Positions 37,814 to 47,238 of a stretch of 64,000 nucleotides of DNA are shown here, piece by piece. The position numbers were made by a program, and so were the translations under genes. This stretch comes from an uncultured Alistipes sp. (GTDB taxonomy: Bacteria; Bacteroidota; Bacteroidia; Bacteroidales; Rikenellaceae): NCBI GenBank assembly GCA_947623965.1, contig CANQIF010000004.1, positions 62,001-126,000 of the forward strand, written 5' to 3'. The notes below the pieces were generated by a model, which saw only the letters and a list, made by a program, of their open reading frames with translations, did no database searches and was not told the origin of the DNA. Each line of letters opens with the position of its first letter. The first letter of the stretch is position 1.

Positions 37814-38674
37814 TCAAAAGACGAACAACAGGTAGACGAGGATGAAGGGCGCCGAGAGCAGCAGCGCGTCGAAGCGGTCCAGCACACCGCCGTGGCCCGG
37901 AATCAACGTCCCCGAATCCTTGACGCCCGCAGCCCGCTTGAACATCGACTCGGCCAGATCGCCCAGCACGGAGACGACGGCCGTCAGGGCGGCCAGACCG
38001 CACCATGCCGCCGCCGAACCGTCGAGCAGGTACGACGCCAGGAAGCCGGCGGCGACAGCCCCGGCGACACCGCCGAAGAAGCCCTCCCACGACTTTTTGG
38101 GCGAGAGGCGCGGGAAAAGAGGCCGGCGGCCGCAGGTCATGCCGACAAGGTAGGCGAAGACGTCGTTCGACCAGACGATGCAGATGCAGGCGATCAGCGT
38201 CCAGGGGTTCCAGCGCGCATCGCCGAAGAGGGGCACGTAGAGCAGCAGCGAGAGGGGCAGGGCGACATAAAAGAGGCCGAGCAGCGTCGCGGCGATATCG
38301 GCGAGCGGGTCCGGCTGCCGGCGGTAGAGTTCGCAGACGAACATCGCCATCGGCAGAAGCAGGAGCAGCGCCAGTCCGCAGGCGAAGAGACGGTAGTCCG
38401 CCGCCCCGAATCCGGCGCCGGCGCCGACGATATGGCGCACGACGAAAGTGCAAAGCGCCACGAGGAGCAGTGCAGAGAGCGTTCCGAGGAAGCGCTGCGG
38501 CCGCAGTCCGCGGCATTCGGCCAGATCATAGAGTTCCTTCAGACCGCAGGCCGTCATCACCGCGACCAACGCGGCAAGGCTCCACGGCGACCACAGAATG
38601 GCGCCCCACACGACGGCGACCAGGCAAAGGCCGCTCAGGGTGCGGAGCATCAGATTTTTCCATTTATCGTTCAT
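37814..38674 (-). CDS. cdsA: Phosphatidate cytidylyltransferase (CDP-diglyceride synthetase)
   Basis: Forms CDP-diacylglycerol from phosphatidate and CTP. The 286-residue integral membrane protein has about eight helices and the family signature near residues 237-265: SVLGDLAESMFKRAAGVKDS followed by GTLIPGHGGVLDRFDAL. SPKKSWEGFFGG in the preceding loop also fits. It starts about 80 bases after ftsH and 18 bases before psd. Confidence 0.95.
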   Translation of the reverse strand: MNDKWKNLMLRTLSGLCLVAVVWGAILWSPWSLAALVAVMTACGLKELYDLAECRGLRPQRFLGTLSALLLVALCTFVVRHIVGAGAGFGAADYRLFACGLALLLLLPMAMFVCELYRRQPDPLADIAATLLGLFYVALPLSLLLYVPLFGDARWNPWTLIACICIVWSNDVFAYLVGMTCGRRPLFPRLSPKKSWEGFFGGVAGAVAAGFLASYLLDGSAAAWCGLAALTAVVSVLGDLAESMFKRAAGVKDSGTLIPGHGGVLDRFDALLLSAPFILVYLLFVF

Positions 38675-38755
38675 CGGGTAACAGAAGTGTTGCAGGTTGT
38701 TCGTTCATCACAGGCGGTTCCGGAGGTTCTTTTTTTCCCCCCCCCTCCCCTTCCG

Positions 38756-40897
38756 TCATTCGGGCTGTCCGGAGCGCGCGGGCGGTTCGGAGGTATCGGC
38801 CGCGGCGTCAGTCGTGCCGGAGGCGACGGCCGCCGGGATTTCCGGGGCGTTCGAAGGTTCAGCGGTTTTCGGGGTTTCGGCCGAAGCCTTCGGCTCCGTC
38901 GTCCCGGCTGTCTCGGCCGCTTCCGCCGCGTCGGCTCGAGCCGCAGCCTCCTTTCGGGGCGCAGCCGGCGATTCGGGCATTGCAGCGCCCGGCTTGCGCG
39001 GGCCGAAGATCCGCTCGACATCCTCCGTAAAGACTACCTCGCGGGCGAGCAGCAGTTCGGCCAGCTCGCGCAACCCCTCGCGGTGCTCGGTCAGCACCTG
39101 CGAGGCGGCGGCGTAGGCTTCGTCGATCAGGCGGCGCGCCTCGGCGTCGATCGACTGGGCCGTCCGCTCCGAATAGGGCTTTGTGAAAGCCATATCGCTC
39201 TGACCCGTCGAATCATAATAGGAGAGGGTCCCCACCTCGGGGCTCATGCCGTAATAGGCCACCATGGCGTAGGCCTGCTTCGTGGCGCGCTCCAGATCGT
39301 TCAACGCCCCGGTCGAGACCTCGCCGAAAGTGAGCTGCTCCGAGACGCGGCCGCCCAGCGTCGCGGCCAGCTCGTCCATCATCTGTTCGCGCGTGGTGAT
39401 CTGCCGCTCCTCGGGCAGGTACCAGGCGGCGCCGAGGGCCCGGCCGCGCGGGATGATCGTCACCTTGATGAGAGGGCTGGCGTGTTCGAGCAGCCAGCTC
39501 ACCGTCGCATGGCCCGCCTCGTGGTAGGCGATCGTCCGTTTCTCGCTGTCGGTGATGATCTTGTTCTTGCGCTCCAGACCGCCGACGATGCGGTCGATGG
39601 CGGCCAGGAAATCCTCCTTGGCAACGCATTTCTTGTTATGACGCGCAGCGATCAAGGCCGCCTCGTTGCAGACGTTGGCAATATCGGCACCCGAGAAACC
39701 GGGGGTCTGCCGCGCCAGGAAGGCGGTGTCGAGCGCCGGGTCGAGCTTCAGCGGGCGCAGATGGACCCCGAAGATCTCCTCGCGCTCGCGGACGTCGGGC
39801 AGCCCCACCTCGATCTGCCGGTCGAAGCGGCCGGCGCGCATCAACGCCTTGTCGAGAATATCGGCGCGGTTCGTCGCCGCGAGGACGATCACTCCGGCGT
39901 TGGTCTGGAAGCCGTCCATCTCGGTGAGCAGCTGGTTGAGCGTATTTTCGCGTTCGTCGTTGCCCGAGAAGCCGGCATTCTTGCCGCGGGCGCGGCCGAT
40001 GGCGTCGATCTCGTCGATGAAGACGATGCAGGGGGCTTTCTGCTTGGCCTGCTCGAAGAGGTCGCGCACGCGCGAGGCGCCCACGCCGACGAACATTTCG
40101 ACGAAGTCCGAGCCCGAGATCGAGAGGAACGGCACGTTCGCCTCGCCCGCCACGGCCTTCGCCAGCAGGGTCTTGCCCGTTCCCGGAGGGCCGACGAGCA
40201 GGGCTCCCTTGGGGATCTTGGCCCCCAGTTCGCGGTATTTGTCGGCCTTCTTCAGAAAATCGACGATCTCCATGATCTCCACCTTGGCCTCCTCCAAACC
40301 GGCGACATCCTTGAAGGTGATCGGGCGTTTGTTGTCCTTGTCGAAGACCTGCGCGCGCGCCTTGCCGACATTCATGATGCCGGCACCGCCGCCCGCGCCG
40401 CCGCGCGAGAGCGAGCGCATGATGAAGAACCAGGCGCCGATGAGCACCACCCACGGCAGCAGTCCGCCGAGGATATTCATCCAGTCGTTCTTCTCATTCA
40501 GGTAGACGATCGGCACCTGCTCGCCCGAGCGGGCCTCGGCCTCCTTCAGGTCCTCGCGGAACGAATCGACCGAGCCGATCGTGAAGACGATCTGCGCCCC
40601 CTGCGCCGGCAGGCGGTCGAGCCGCTTGTCGGAGGGGTGCTCGCGGCGGTAGCGTTCGCCGGCATCCTGCTTGAGGAATACCTCGGCATGTTCGCGGTTC
40701 ACGATGCGGATCCGCTCGACCGCACCCTCCTCGACGAGAGTCTCGACCAGCGCCCAGTCGCCCTCGACAGGGGCGTTCTTACCATTGCCGAGCAGTCCCC
40801 AGGTGACGATGAGGATGCCCATGAGCCCATAGAACCACCAGATCGTGGGACGCGGCACATTCAGTTTGTTTTTCTGCTTATTGTTCTGTTTTGCCAT
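38756..40897 (-). CDS. ftsH: ATP-dependent zinc metalloprotease FtsH
   Basis: Membrane-bound AAA+ protease of 713 residues. Two membrane helices (about 18-36 and 143-161) flank the extracytoplasmic domain. The AAA domain shows Walker A GPPGTGKT (236-243), Walker [12 protein letters not shown] and the second region of homology around [20 protein letters not shown]. The zinc site is HEAGH at 459-463. The last 70 residues or so are a low-complexity Ala/Glu/Thr/Pro tail. It starts 3 bases after rsfS; cdsA and psd follow, linking the protease to phospholipid synthesis genes as in other Bacteroidota. Confidence 0.97.
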   Translation of the reverse strand: MAKQNNKQKNKLNVPRPTIWWFYGLMGILIVTWGLLGNGKNAPVEGDWALVETLVEEGAVERIRIVNREHAEVFLKQDAGERYRREHPSDKRLDRLPAQGAQIVFTIGSVDSFREDLKEAEARSGEQVPIVYLNEKNDWMNILGGLLPWVVLIGAWFFIMRSLSRGGAGGGAGIMNVGKARAQVFDKDNKRPITFKDVAGLEEAKVEIMEIVDFLKKADKYRELGAKIPKGALLVGPPGTGKTLLAKAVAGEANVPFLSISGSDFVEMFVGVGASRVRDLFEQAKQKAPCIVFIDEIDAIGRARGKNAGFSGNDERENTLNQLLTEMDGFQTNAGVIVLAATNRADILDKALMRAGRFDRQIEVGLPDVREREEIFGVHLRPLKLDPALDTAFLARQTPGFSGADIANVCNEAALIAARHNKKCVAKEDFLAAIDRIVGGLERKNKIITDSEKRTIAYHEAGHATVSWLLEHASPLIKVTIIPRGRALGAAWYLPEERQITTREQMMDELAATLGGRVSEQLTFGEVSTGALNDLERATKQAYAMVAYYGMSPEVGTLSYYDSTGQSDMAFTKPYSERTAQSIDAEARRLIDEAYAAASQVLTEHREGLRELAELLLAREVVFTEDVERIFGPRKPGAAMPESPAAPRKEAAARADAAEAAETAGTTEPKASAETPKTAEPSNAPEIPAAVASGTTDAAADTSEPPARSGQPE

Positions 40898-40900
40898 AAG

Positions 40901-41260
40901 TTACAATTCGTATTCGTAGCGTTTCATCGGCGCATCGGCCCACAGCTCCTCCAGTTTGTAGAAGGAGCGCAGATCGCTCTGGAAGATGTGGACCACGACA
41001 TCGACATAATCCATGGCCACCCACAGGCCGGTCTGCTGGCCCTCGATGCGCCAGACCTTTTCGCCGAGCGTTTCGAGCACCTTTTCCTCGATGCCGTCGG
41101 CGATGGCGCAGGTTTGCGTCGTCGAATCGGCATGGCAGATCACGAAGTGCGAGCAGATGGCCCCGTCGAAATCCGAGAGGTCCAACGATACAATATCCTT
41201 ACCTTTTTTGTCCTGGATCGCCGAAACGATCGTATCGATCAATTGCTGTTGTTTCTCCAT
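40901..41260 (-). CDS. rsfS: Ribosome silencing factor RsfS
   Basis: A 119-residue member of the RsfS/Iojap family, which binds L14 of the large subunit and blocks subunit joining when nutrients are scarce. Motifs: KKGKDIVSLDLS, HFVICHADSTTQT and the WVAMDYVDVVVHIF strand near residue 80, followed by RSFYKLEELWADAP. It is the first gene of the ftsH-cdsA-psd unit. A block of three tandem promoter-bearing repeats lies directly upstream. Confidence 0.94.
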   Translation of the reverse strand: MEKQQQLIDTIVSAIQDKKGKDIVSLDLSDFDGAICSHFVICHADSTTQTCAIADGIEEKVLETLGEKVWRIEGQQTGLWVAMDYVDVVVHIFQSDLRSFYKLEELWADAPMKRYEYEL

Positions 41261-41285
41261 AGAATATACGTAGGTTCGCTATAAT

Positions 41286-41455
41286 TTTGCAAAGATACGA
41301 AAAGTCGAGCGCAGAAACAAGCGCCAGCTTGATTCTGCCGAGACGGAGTATCTTCGGCGCAACCAAAGATACGAATAAACCGAGGGCAAAAGCAAATTTA
41401 TTTGCATTTTGCCGAGGCGAAGTATCTTCGGCATAGTCAAAGATACGAATTAGAC
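41286..41455 (-). promoter_or_regulatory. Tandem 74-base promoter-bearing repeats before rsfS
   Basis: On minus, TATCTTTG occurs at 41290-41297, 41364-41371 and 41438-41445, exactly 74 bases apart, each preceded by TTCG or TTTTCG. Between them lie GCCGAAGATACTcCG-type and CTCGGCAAAAT-type segments, with an inner hairpin that differs (GCAAATAAATTTGC in one unit, CAAGCTGGCGCTTG in the next). The copy nearest rsfS is 30 bases before its start codon and is the likely active promoter. Confidence 0.8.
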
Positions 41456-41564
41456 CGGGAATAAAGAAGCATTCCGGCCGAAAAATCCCTTTCGGCCGGA
41501 GGATCGGCCGCCGGGAGGGGCGGAAGAGGCGGAAGAGGCGAGCAGGCGGACGGCAGCCGCCCGA

Positions 41565-41940
41565 TCCTGTTCGGGCGCGGCGCCGGTAAATTCGGTCGCG
41601 CAGCGACCGGCAGCCCGCAGCCGCTGGCGATTGTTAAAGTGTTTTGCTGCAAACTCGACGTCGGAGACGTCGGCGGGCCGCAGCCGCCCCCGGGCGGAGG
41701 CCCGCAACTCGCGTCCCGCAGGTCCGCTTCGTGTGCGCCCTCCGCAGGCTGCGACCCGAATTGGAATATATGCCCAAGCGTGCTCGGCAACCTTTTTTAA
41801 TTTTGAATCTTGAATTTTGAATTTGCGCCCATAGGGCGCAGCGGGCCGCAGCCTGGGGCGGCGGAGGCCCGCAGCTCCTTGGCGTCGCTGGCGAGCTCCG
41901 CAGGCTGCGACCCGATTCTGGAATTCTGAATTTTGAATTT
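41565..41940. repeat. Palindromic mosaic repeat island 12
   Basis: Inverted first-type units at about 41680-41762 and 41840-41915, with small hairpins GGTCGCGCAGCGACC (about 41595-41610), GACGTCGGAGACGTC (about 41659-41673) and GCGCCCATAGGGCGC (about 41825-41840). The AT tract TTTTGAATCTTGAATTTTGA at about 41799-41820 and another at 41921-41940 flank the last unit, and the latter ends 2 bases from the oxyR stop. Confidence 0.85.
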
Positions 41941-41942
41941 CG

Positions 41943-42839
41943 TCACGACCGCTTCCCGGCACACGAGACGATCGTCTCGGTCAGCGCCTTGATGATCGAA
42001 CTTTTAACATAGGTGCGGCGCACGGCGACGGCGATCTTGCGCGAGGTGGCCCCCTTGGCCAGCATCTTCACGCGGTCGCGCCGGTCGGCAGGGATGAACT
42101 CGATCGCCATCTCGGGAATGATCGTCAGCGACGGCGTGCAGTCAACGATGCGCATGAGGGTTTCGAGCGATCCCGACTCGAACGAGAAGTTCGACGGCAG
42201 GGCCCGTTTGGCCTGGCACAACTCGATGATCTGGTCGCGCATGCAGTTGCCCGGGCTCAGAATCACCAGGTCTTTCAGGTCGATATCCTCGATCCGGACA
42301 TTCTGCCGCTCGTAAAGCGGATTCTCGGGCGAGACATAAAGGAAGAAGCGGTCGTTGAAAAGCTCGTGCTCCTGGATCCCCTCGCCGCAGGTGCCCCCCG
42401 CCACGAGCGCGGCATCGAGCCGGTCGCGCTTGAGGGCCTCGACGATATCGGCCGTCTTCATCTCCGAAATCTCCAGCTCGACCCGCGGATAGCTGCGGAC
42501 GAAGGCGGGCATGAAGCGGTGCATGAGGTAGGGGGCGATCGTCGGGATCACGCCGAGCCGCAGCCGGCCCGCCGTCTCACCCTTCAACTCGCTGACCGCT
42601 TCGCGAATGCAGTTGAAGGCGCGCAGCGTCTCGCGCACCCGTTCGAGAACCGCCTCGCCCGCCTCGGTCGGCACGACGGGTTTCTTCGAGCGGTCGAGCA
42701 GAATCACCTCCAACTCCTCCTCGAGCGCCTTGACCTGCATCGAGAGCGACGGCTGCGTCACGAAACAATGTTCGGCCGCCTGCGAAAAGCTGCCGCAGTT
42801 GGCCACCGCCAACAGATATTCGAGCTGAATGATCGTCAT
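41943..42839 (-). CDS. oxyR: Hydrogen-peroxide regulator OxyR
   Basis: LysR-type regulator of 298 residues with the N-terminal winged helix (residues 3-60, LEYLLAVANCGSFSQAAEHC, VTQPSLS) and a periplasmic-binding-like sensor domain. The redox pair is exactly placed: GNCMRDQIIELC puts cysteines at 199 and 208, as in E. coli OxyR. It should activate oxidative-stress genes after disulfide formation. It is divergent from trpS, and the two promoters stand back to back. The -33/-7 promoter is near perfect. Confidence 0.95.
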   Translation of the reverse strand: MTIIQLEYLLAVANCGSFSQAAEHCFVTQPSLSMQVKALEEELEVILLDRSKKPVVPTEAGEAVLERVRETLRAFNCIREAVSELKGETAGRLRLGVIPTIAPYLMHRFMPAFVRSYPRVELEISEMKTADIVEALKRDRLDAALVAGGTCGEGIQEHELFNDRFFLYVSPENPLYERQNVRIEDIDLKDLVILSPGNCMRDQIIELCQAKRALPSNFSFESGSLETLMRIVDCTPSLTIIPEMAIEFIPADRRDRVKMLAKGATSRKIAVAVRRTYVKSSIIKALTETIVSCAGKRS

Positions 42840-42861
42840 AATATCGAATTATTAAATAGGA

Positions 42862-42892
42862 CAAAAATATAAAATAAAGTAATACGATCAAA
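42862..42892 (-). promoter_or_regulatory. oxyR promoter
   Basis: Minus-strand TTTG (42889-42892), 19 bases, then TATTTTTG (42862-42869): ideal Bacteroidota spacing. The -33 box is 4 bases from the -33 box of the opposite trpS promoter, so factors bound there could affect both. Confidence 0.85.
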
Positions 42893-42896
42893 CTTT

Positions 42897-42928
42897 TTTG
42901 GCCGCGGGCGCGCTTTTTCGTACTTTCG
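42897..42928 (+). promoter_or_regulatory. trpS promoter
   Basis: TTTG (42897-42900), 20 bases, then TACTTTCG (42921-42928, one mismatch to TAnnTTTG). The start codon follows 26 bases later. Confidence 0.75.
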
Positions 42929-42939
42929 CAGCAAATTGA

Positions 42940-44082
<1,143 letters not shown>

Positions 44083-44134
44083 GGGCGTCGCGCCGCGCGG
44101 GCGGCGGAGAGGGGCTGTTGCGAGACGGGATTTC

Positions 44135-44905
44135 GGGTCGGGCTGCAGCCTGAGGAGTGCGCGCACGAAGCGGACCTGCGGGACGCGAACTGCAGGCTTT
44201 CATCGGCCCAGGGTGCGGCCCGCCGATCTTTGAAGAGGTCGCATTTTATGCGGACCTGCCTCTAAAGCGGCACAGCGCATGAGGATAGGGGCGATTACGA
44301 TGGTGTAACGAATCGCGAAGCGATCGGAAGGTTGCAGCAGTCAAGGTAGGAATACTTGCTGATAAAAATCGGTCGCGGAGCGACCGGCAGTTCGCAGCTG
44401 AATGGTCCATGCTGGGATGTTTTGCAACGAAATCGGTCCGTCCGGACCGGCAGCCCGCAGCCGCCCCCGGGCGGAGGGCTGCTCCTTAACGTCGCAAGCC
44501 CACCGCTCGGCTGCGGGCCGCATCGGGACACCAATTGATTTGAAGAGGCACTTAGGCGGCAAATTCGAGTTCGGGACGCAGCCTGCGGAGTGCGCGCACG
44601 AAGCGGACCTCCGAGACGCGAAGTTGCGGGCCTCCGCCACCCCCAGGCTGCGGCCCACCAATCGCTGTGCGATTGATCTCGTGCAAAAAGCCCGCAGCCG
44701 AGCGGACGGGCTTGCTTTCGAGCTGCGCGAGGAAGCAGCCCTCCGCCAGGGGGCGGCTGCGGGCTGCCCGACGTCTCCGACGTCGAATTTACCAGCAGGC
44801 ATTTCCTCCACAACCGGAAGCGGCTGCGGCCCGCCGATTGCTTCGCAATCGAACTACAAGCGGAACTACTGCCAAAGAGCAAAGCTGCGGGCTGTTGCCA
44901 GCCCC
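44135..44905. repeat. Palindromic mosaic repeat island 13
   Basis: Between trpS and the CLC gene. Forward first-type units at about 44140-44220 and 44575-44660, an inverted second-type unit at about 44452-44520, and a forward second-type unit at about 44693-44768. Small hairpins: near 44372-44386 (GGTCGCGGAGCGACC), 44437-44450 (GGTCCGTCCGGACC), 44660-44674 (AATCGCTGTGCGATT), 44769-44783 (GACGTCTCCGACGTC) and 44838-44852 (GATTGCTTCGCAATC). The AT tract is absent here. Confidence 0.85.
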
Positions 44906-44934
44906 GAAACAAGCGAACGAACACAAACGACCAG

Positions 44935-46713
44935 ATGATATCGACCGATCGGATCTACGAAGGTTTCCTGCGCCTCACGCGGAGACTCTCCACGCAGCAG
45001 ATGCTGATGCTGTTAGCCGTGGCCGTCGGTGTCGCAGCCGGCTTGGGGACCTATCTCTTCGAAATGCTGCTTTACACGATCGAAGAGAGCCTCACCCGCT
45101 GGTTCCCCGTTGACAAGGCCCATTTTCTCTACTTGGTCTATCCGGCTGCCGGCATCGTGCTGGCGACCCTCTTCGTCCGGTACATCGTCCGCGACAACAT
45201 CTCCGAGGGGGTTACGCGGGTGCTCTACGCCATGTCGAGCCGCAATTCGCACATCGCCGGCCACAACTGCTGGACCTCGATCGTAGGCGGCGCCACGACG
45301 ATCGGATTCGGCGGTTCGGTGGGTCCCGAGGCGCCGATCGTGCTGACCGGTGCGGCGATCGGCTCGAACATCGGCCGGCTGTTCCGGCTCAACTACAAGC
45401 ACACCACCCTGCTGCTCAGCTGCGGCGCCGGGGCGGCCTTGGCGGCGATCTTCAAGGCGCCGATCACGGGCGTGATCTTCGTCTTCGAGATCCTGATGCT
45501 CGACATCACCGCCTCGTCGGTCATCCCGCTTCTCATCGCCACCGTCACGGCGACCACGATGGCCTTCATGCTGCGCGGCTTCGACCCGATCATCGCCGTG
45601 ACGCTGCGCCCCGAGGACGCCTTCGAACTGTGGCAGATTCCCCTCTTCATCCTGCTCGGCATCCTCTGCGGCCTTATGGCGTGGTACTTCACCTCGATGA
45701 ACTCGCGCGTCGGCGCCTTCTTCAAGCGCCAGAAGTCGCAATACCGCAAATGGCTCCTCGGCGGCGCCCTGCTCGGCATCCTCATCTTCATCTTCCCGCC
45801 CCTCTACGGCGAGGGTTACGAAGGATTCACGGCCCTTATGCACGGCCGCACCGAGACCCTCTTCAACAACTCGCTCTTCTACCGCTTCAGCAACGTCGAC
45901 TGGGCGGTGATCCTCTTCATCATTGCCACGATGTTCTTCAAGGTGGTGGCCATGGCGACGACCAACGCCGCAGGCGGTGTGGGCGGTACGTTCGCTCCGT
46001 CACTCTTCGTCGGCGCCTTTACAGGGGCCTCGCTGGCCCTCGTCTGCAACGCCCTCTTCGGCTGGCAGGTCCCCATCGCCTCCTTCACGCTCGTCGGCAT
46101 GGCCGGCGTCATGGCCGGCGTCATGAACGCCCCTCTCACCTCGATCTTCCTCATTGCCGAGCTCTCGAACGGCTACGGCCTCTTCATCCCGTTGATGATC
46201 ACCTCGTGCATCGCCTTCGCCGTCGATTACTGGCTCGACCCCGACTCGATCTACACGAAGCAGCTCCGCCAGCGGGGCGAATTGCTGACCCACGACAAGG
46301 ACCAGTCGGTCTTCGTCTTCCTGAAGCTCGACGATTTGATGGAGACCGACTTCATCCGCATCCGCGAGCACATGACGCTGGGCGATCTGATCGCCATCAT
46401 CTCGACGGCCCGCCGCAACATCTTCCCCGTGATCGACGACTTCGGCCGGCTGCTGGGTGTGGTGCAGCTCGACGATCTGCGCAAGGATATGTTCAAGCGC
46501 GAGAAGTACGGCGCCCCGATCTCCTGCTACATGATCCAGCCCCCCGACCGCATTCTGCAGCACGAGGCGATCCAGAGCATCCTCCCCAAATTCGAGGACA
46601 AGCACACCTGGATGCTGCCCGTCGTCGATAAACAGAACCACTATCTCGGCTTCATCTCCAAGTCGCGCATCCTCAACGCCTATCGCGAACAGTTGGTGAA
46701 GATTCAGCAGTAA
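44935..46713 (+). CDS. CLC-family chloride channel/transporter with C-terminal CBS pair
   Basis: The 592-residue protein has a CLC membrane core (about residues 20-425) and two CBS domains (about 455-585), which usually bind nucleotides. Conserved elements: GSVGPEAP with gating Glu132, GGVGGTFAPSLFVGA, and NAPLTSIFLIAELS. At the helix KAPITGVIFVFEIL the residue after Glu185 is Ile186, at the position where proton-coupled transporters usually carry the internal glutamate. That suggests channel-like or weakly coupled anion transport. The start ATG 44935 precedes an amphipathic N-terminal helix; no consensus promoter was found. Confidence 0.92.
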   Translation: MISTDRIYEGFLRLTRRLSTQQMLMLLAVAVGVAAGLGTYLFEMLLYTIEESLTRWFPVDKAHFLYLVYPAAGIVLATLFVRYIVRDNISEGVTRVLYAMSSRNSHIAGHNCWTSIVGGATTIGFGGSVGPEAPIVLTGAAIGSNIGRLFRLNYKHTTLLLSCGAGAALAAIFKAPITGVIFVFEILMLDITASSVIPLLIATVTATTMAFMLRGFDPIIAVTLRPEDAFELWQIPLFILLGILCGLMAWYFTSMNSRVGAFFKRQKSQYRKWLLGGALLGILIFIFPPLYGEGYEGFTALMHGRTETLFNNSLFYRFSNVDWAVILFIIATMFFKVVAMATTNAAGGVGGTFAPSLFVGAFTGASLALVCNALFGWQVPIASFTLVGMAGVMAGVMNAPLTSIFLIAELSNGYGLFIPLMITSCIAFAVDYWLDPDSIYTKQLRQRGELLTHDKDQSVFVFLKLDDLMETDFIRIREHMTLGDLIAIISTARRNIFPVIDDFGRLLGVVQLDDLRKDMFKREKYGAPISCYMIQPPDRILQHEAIQSILPKFEDKHTWMLPVVDKQNHYLGFISKSRILNAYREQLVKIQQ

Positions 46714-46774
46714 CGGCAAGCGTCCCCGCTGCAAATGCGACGTAATAAACGCCGGCAGCCACAAGCCGCAAGCA

Positions 46775-47150
46775 AATCAATCGCGCAGCGATTGACAGGC
46801 CGCAGCCACTGTTCATTGCAAGGTGTTCCGTGTCGAGCTCGGTCGCGCAGCGACCGGCGGGCCGCAGCCTCCCGGCAGCGGAGGCCCGCAGTTCGTACCC
46901 GAACATGCGTGCTCCGCAGGCTGCGTCCCGAATTGGAATATGTGCCCAAGCATGCTCGCAAATCCATTTAATTTTGAATATTGAATTTTGAATCATGAAT
47001 TTGCGGTTCCGGCAAGGAACCGCAGCGGGCCGCAGCTTCGCCCCGCGAAGGCCCGCTGCTCGCATCCCGCAGGGCCGCTTCGAGCGTGCGCTCCGCAGGC
47101 TGCGCCCCGAATCCGGATTGGGACCCCTCCAGCTACATTTTTAATTCTTC
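46775..47150. repeat. Palindromic mosaic repeat island 14
   Basis: Between convergent CLC and M16 genes. Inverted first-type units at about 46858-46932 and 47028-47110 (mixed GAAG and GGAG arms). Small hairpins: 46780-46795 (AATCGCGCAGCGATT), 46841-46856 (GGTCGCGCAGCGACC) and about 47003-47022 (GCGGTTCC/GGAACCGC). AT tract at about 46967-46998 and a TTTTTAATTCTTCATC remnant near 47140. Confidence 0.85.
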
Positions 47151-47179
47151 ATCTTACCCCCCCCCTAAAAAAAACGACC

Positions 47180-47213
47180 AAAAAAAGGGGCGGCCGCAAA
47201 ACGGTCGCCCCTT
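47180..47213 (-). terminator. Intrinsic terminator of the M16 gene
   Basis: On minus, AAGGGGCGACCG and CGGCCGCCCC form a stem around TTTTG, followed by seven T. It starts 26 bases after the stop. Confidence 0.88.
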
Positions 47214-47238
47214 GCAAAATCTTGCTGCTCGGCAGGCA

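Noticed and set aside
36965..41284. Very long open frame (over 1400 codons) on the plus strand opposite psd, cdsA, ftsH and rsfS
   Set aside because: It is antisense to four well-supported genes; GC-rich codon use leaves opposite frames free of stops. Its translation has no recognised domain.
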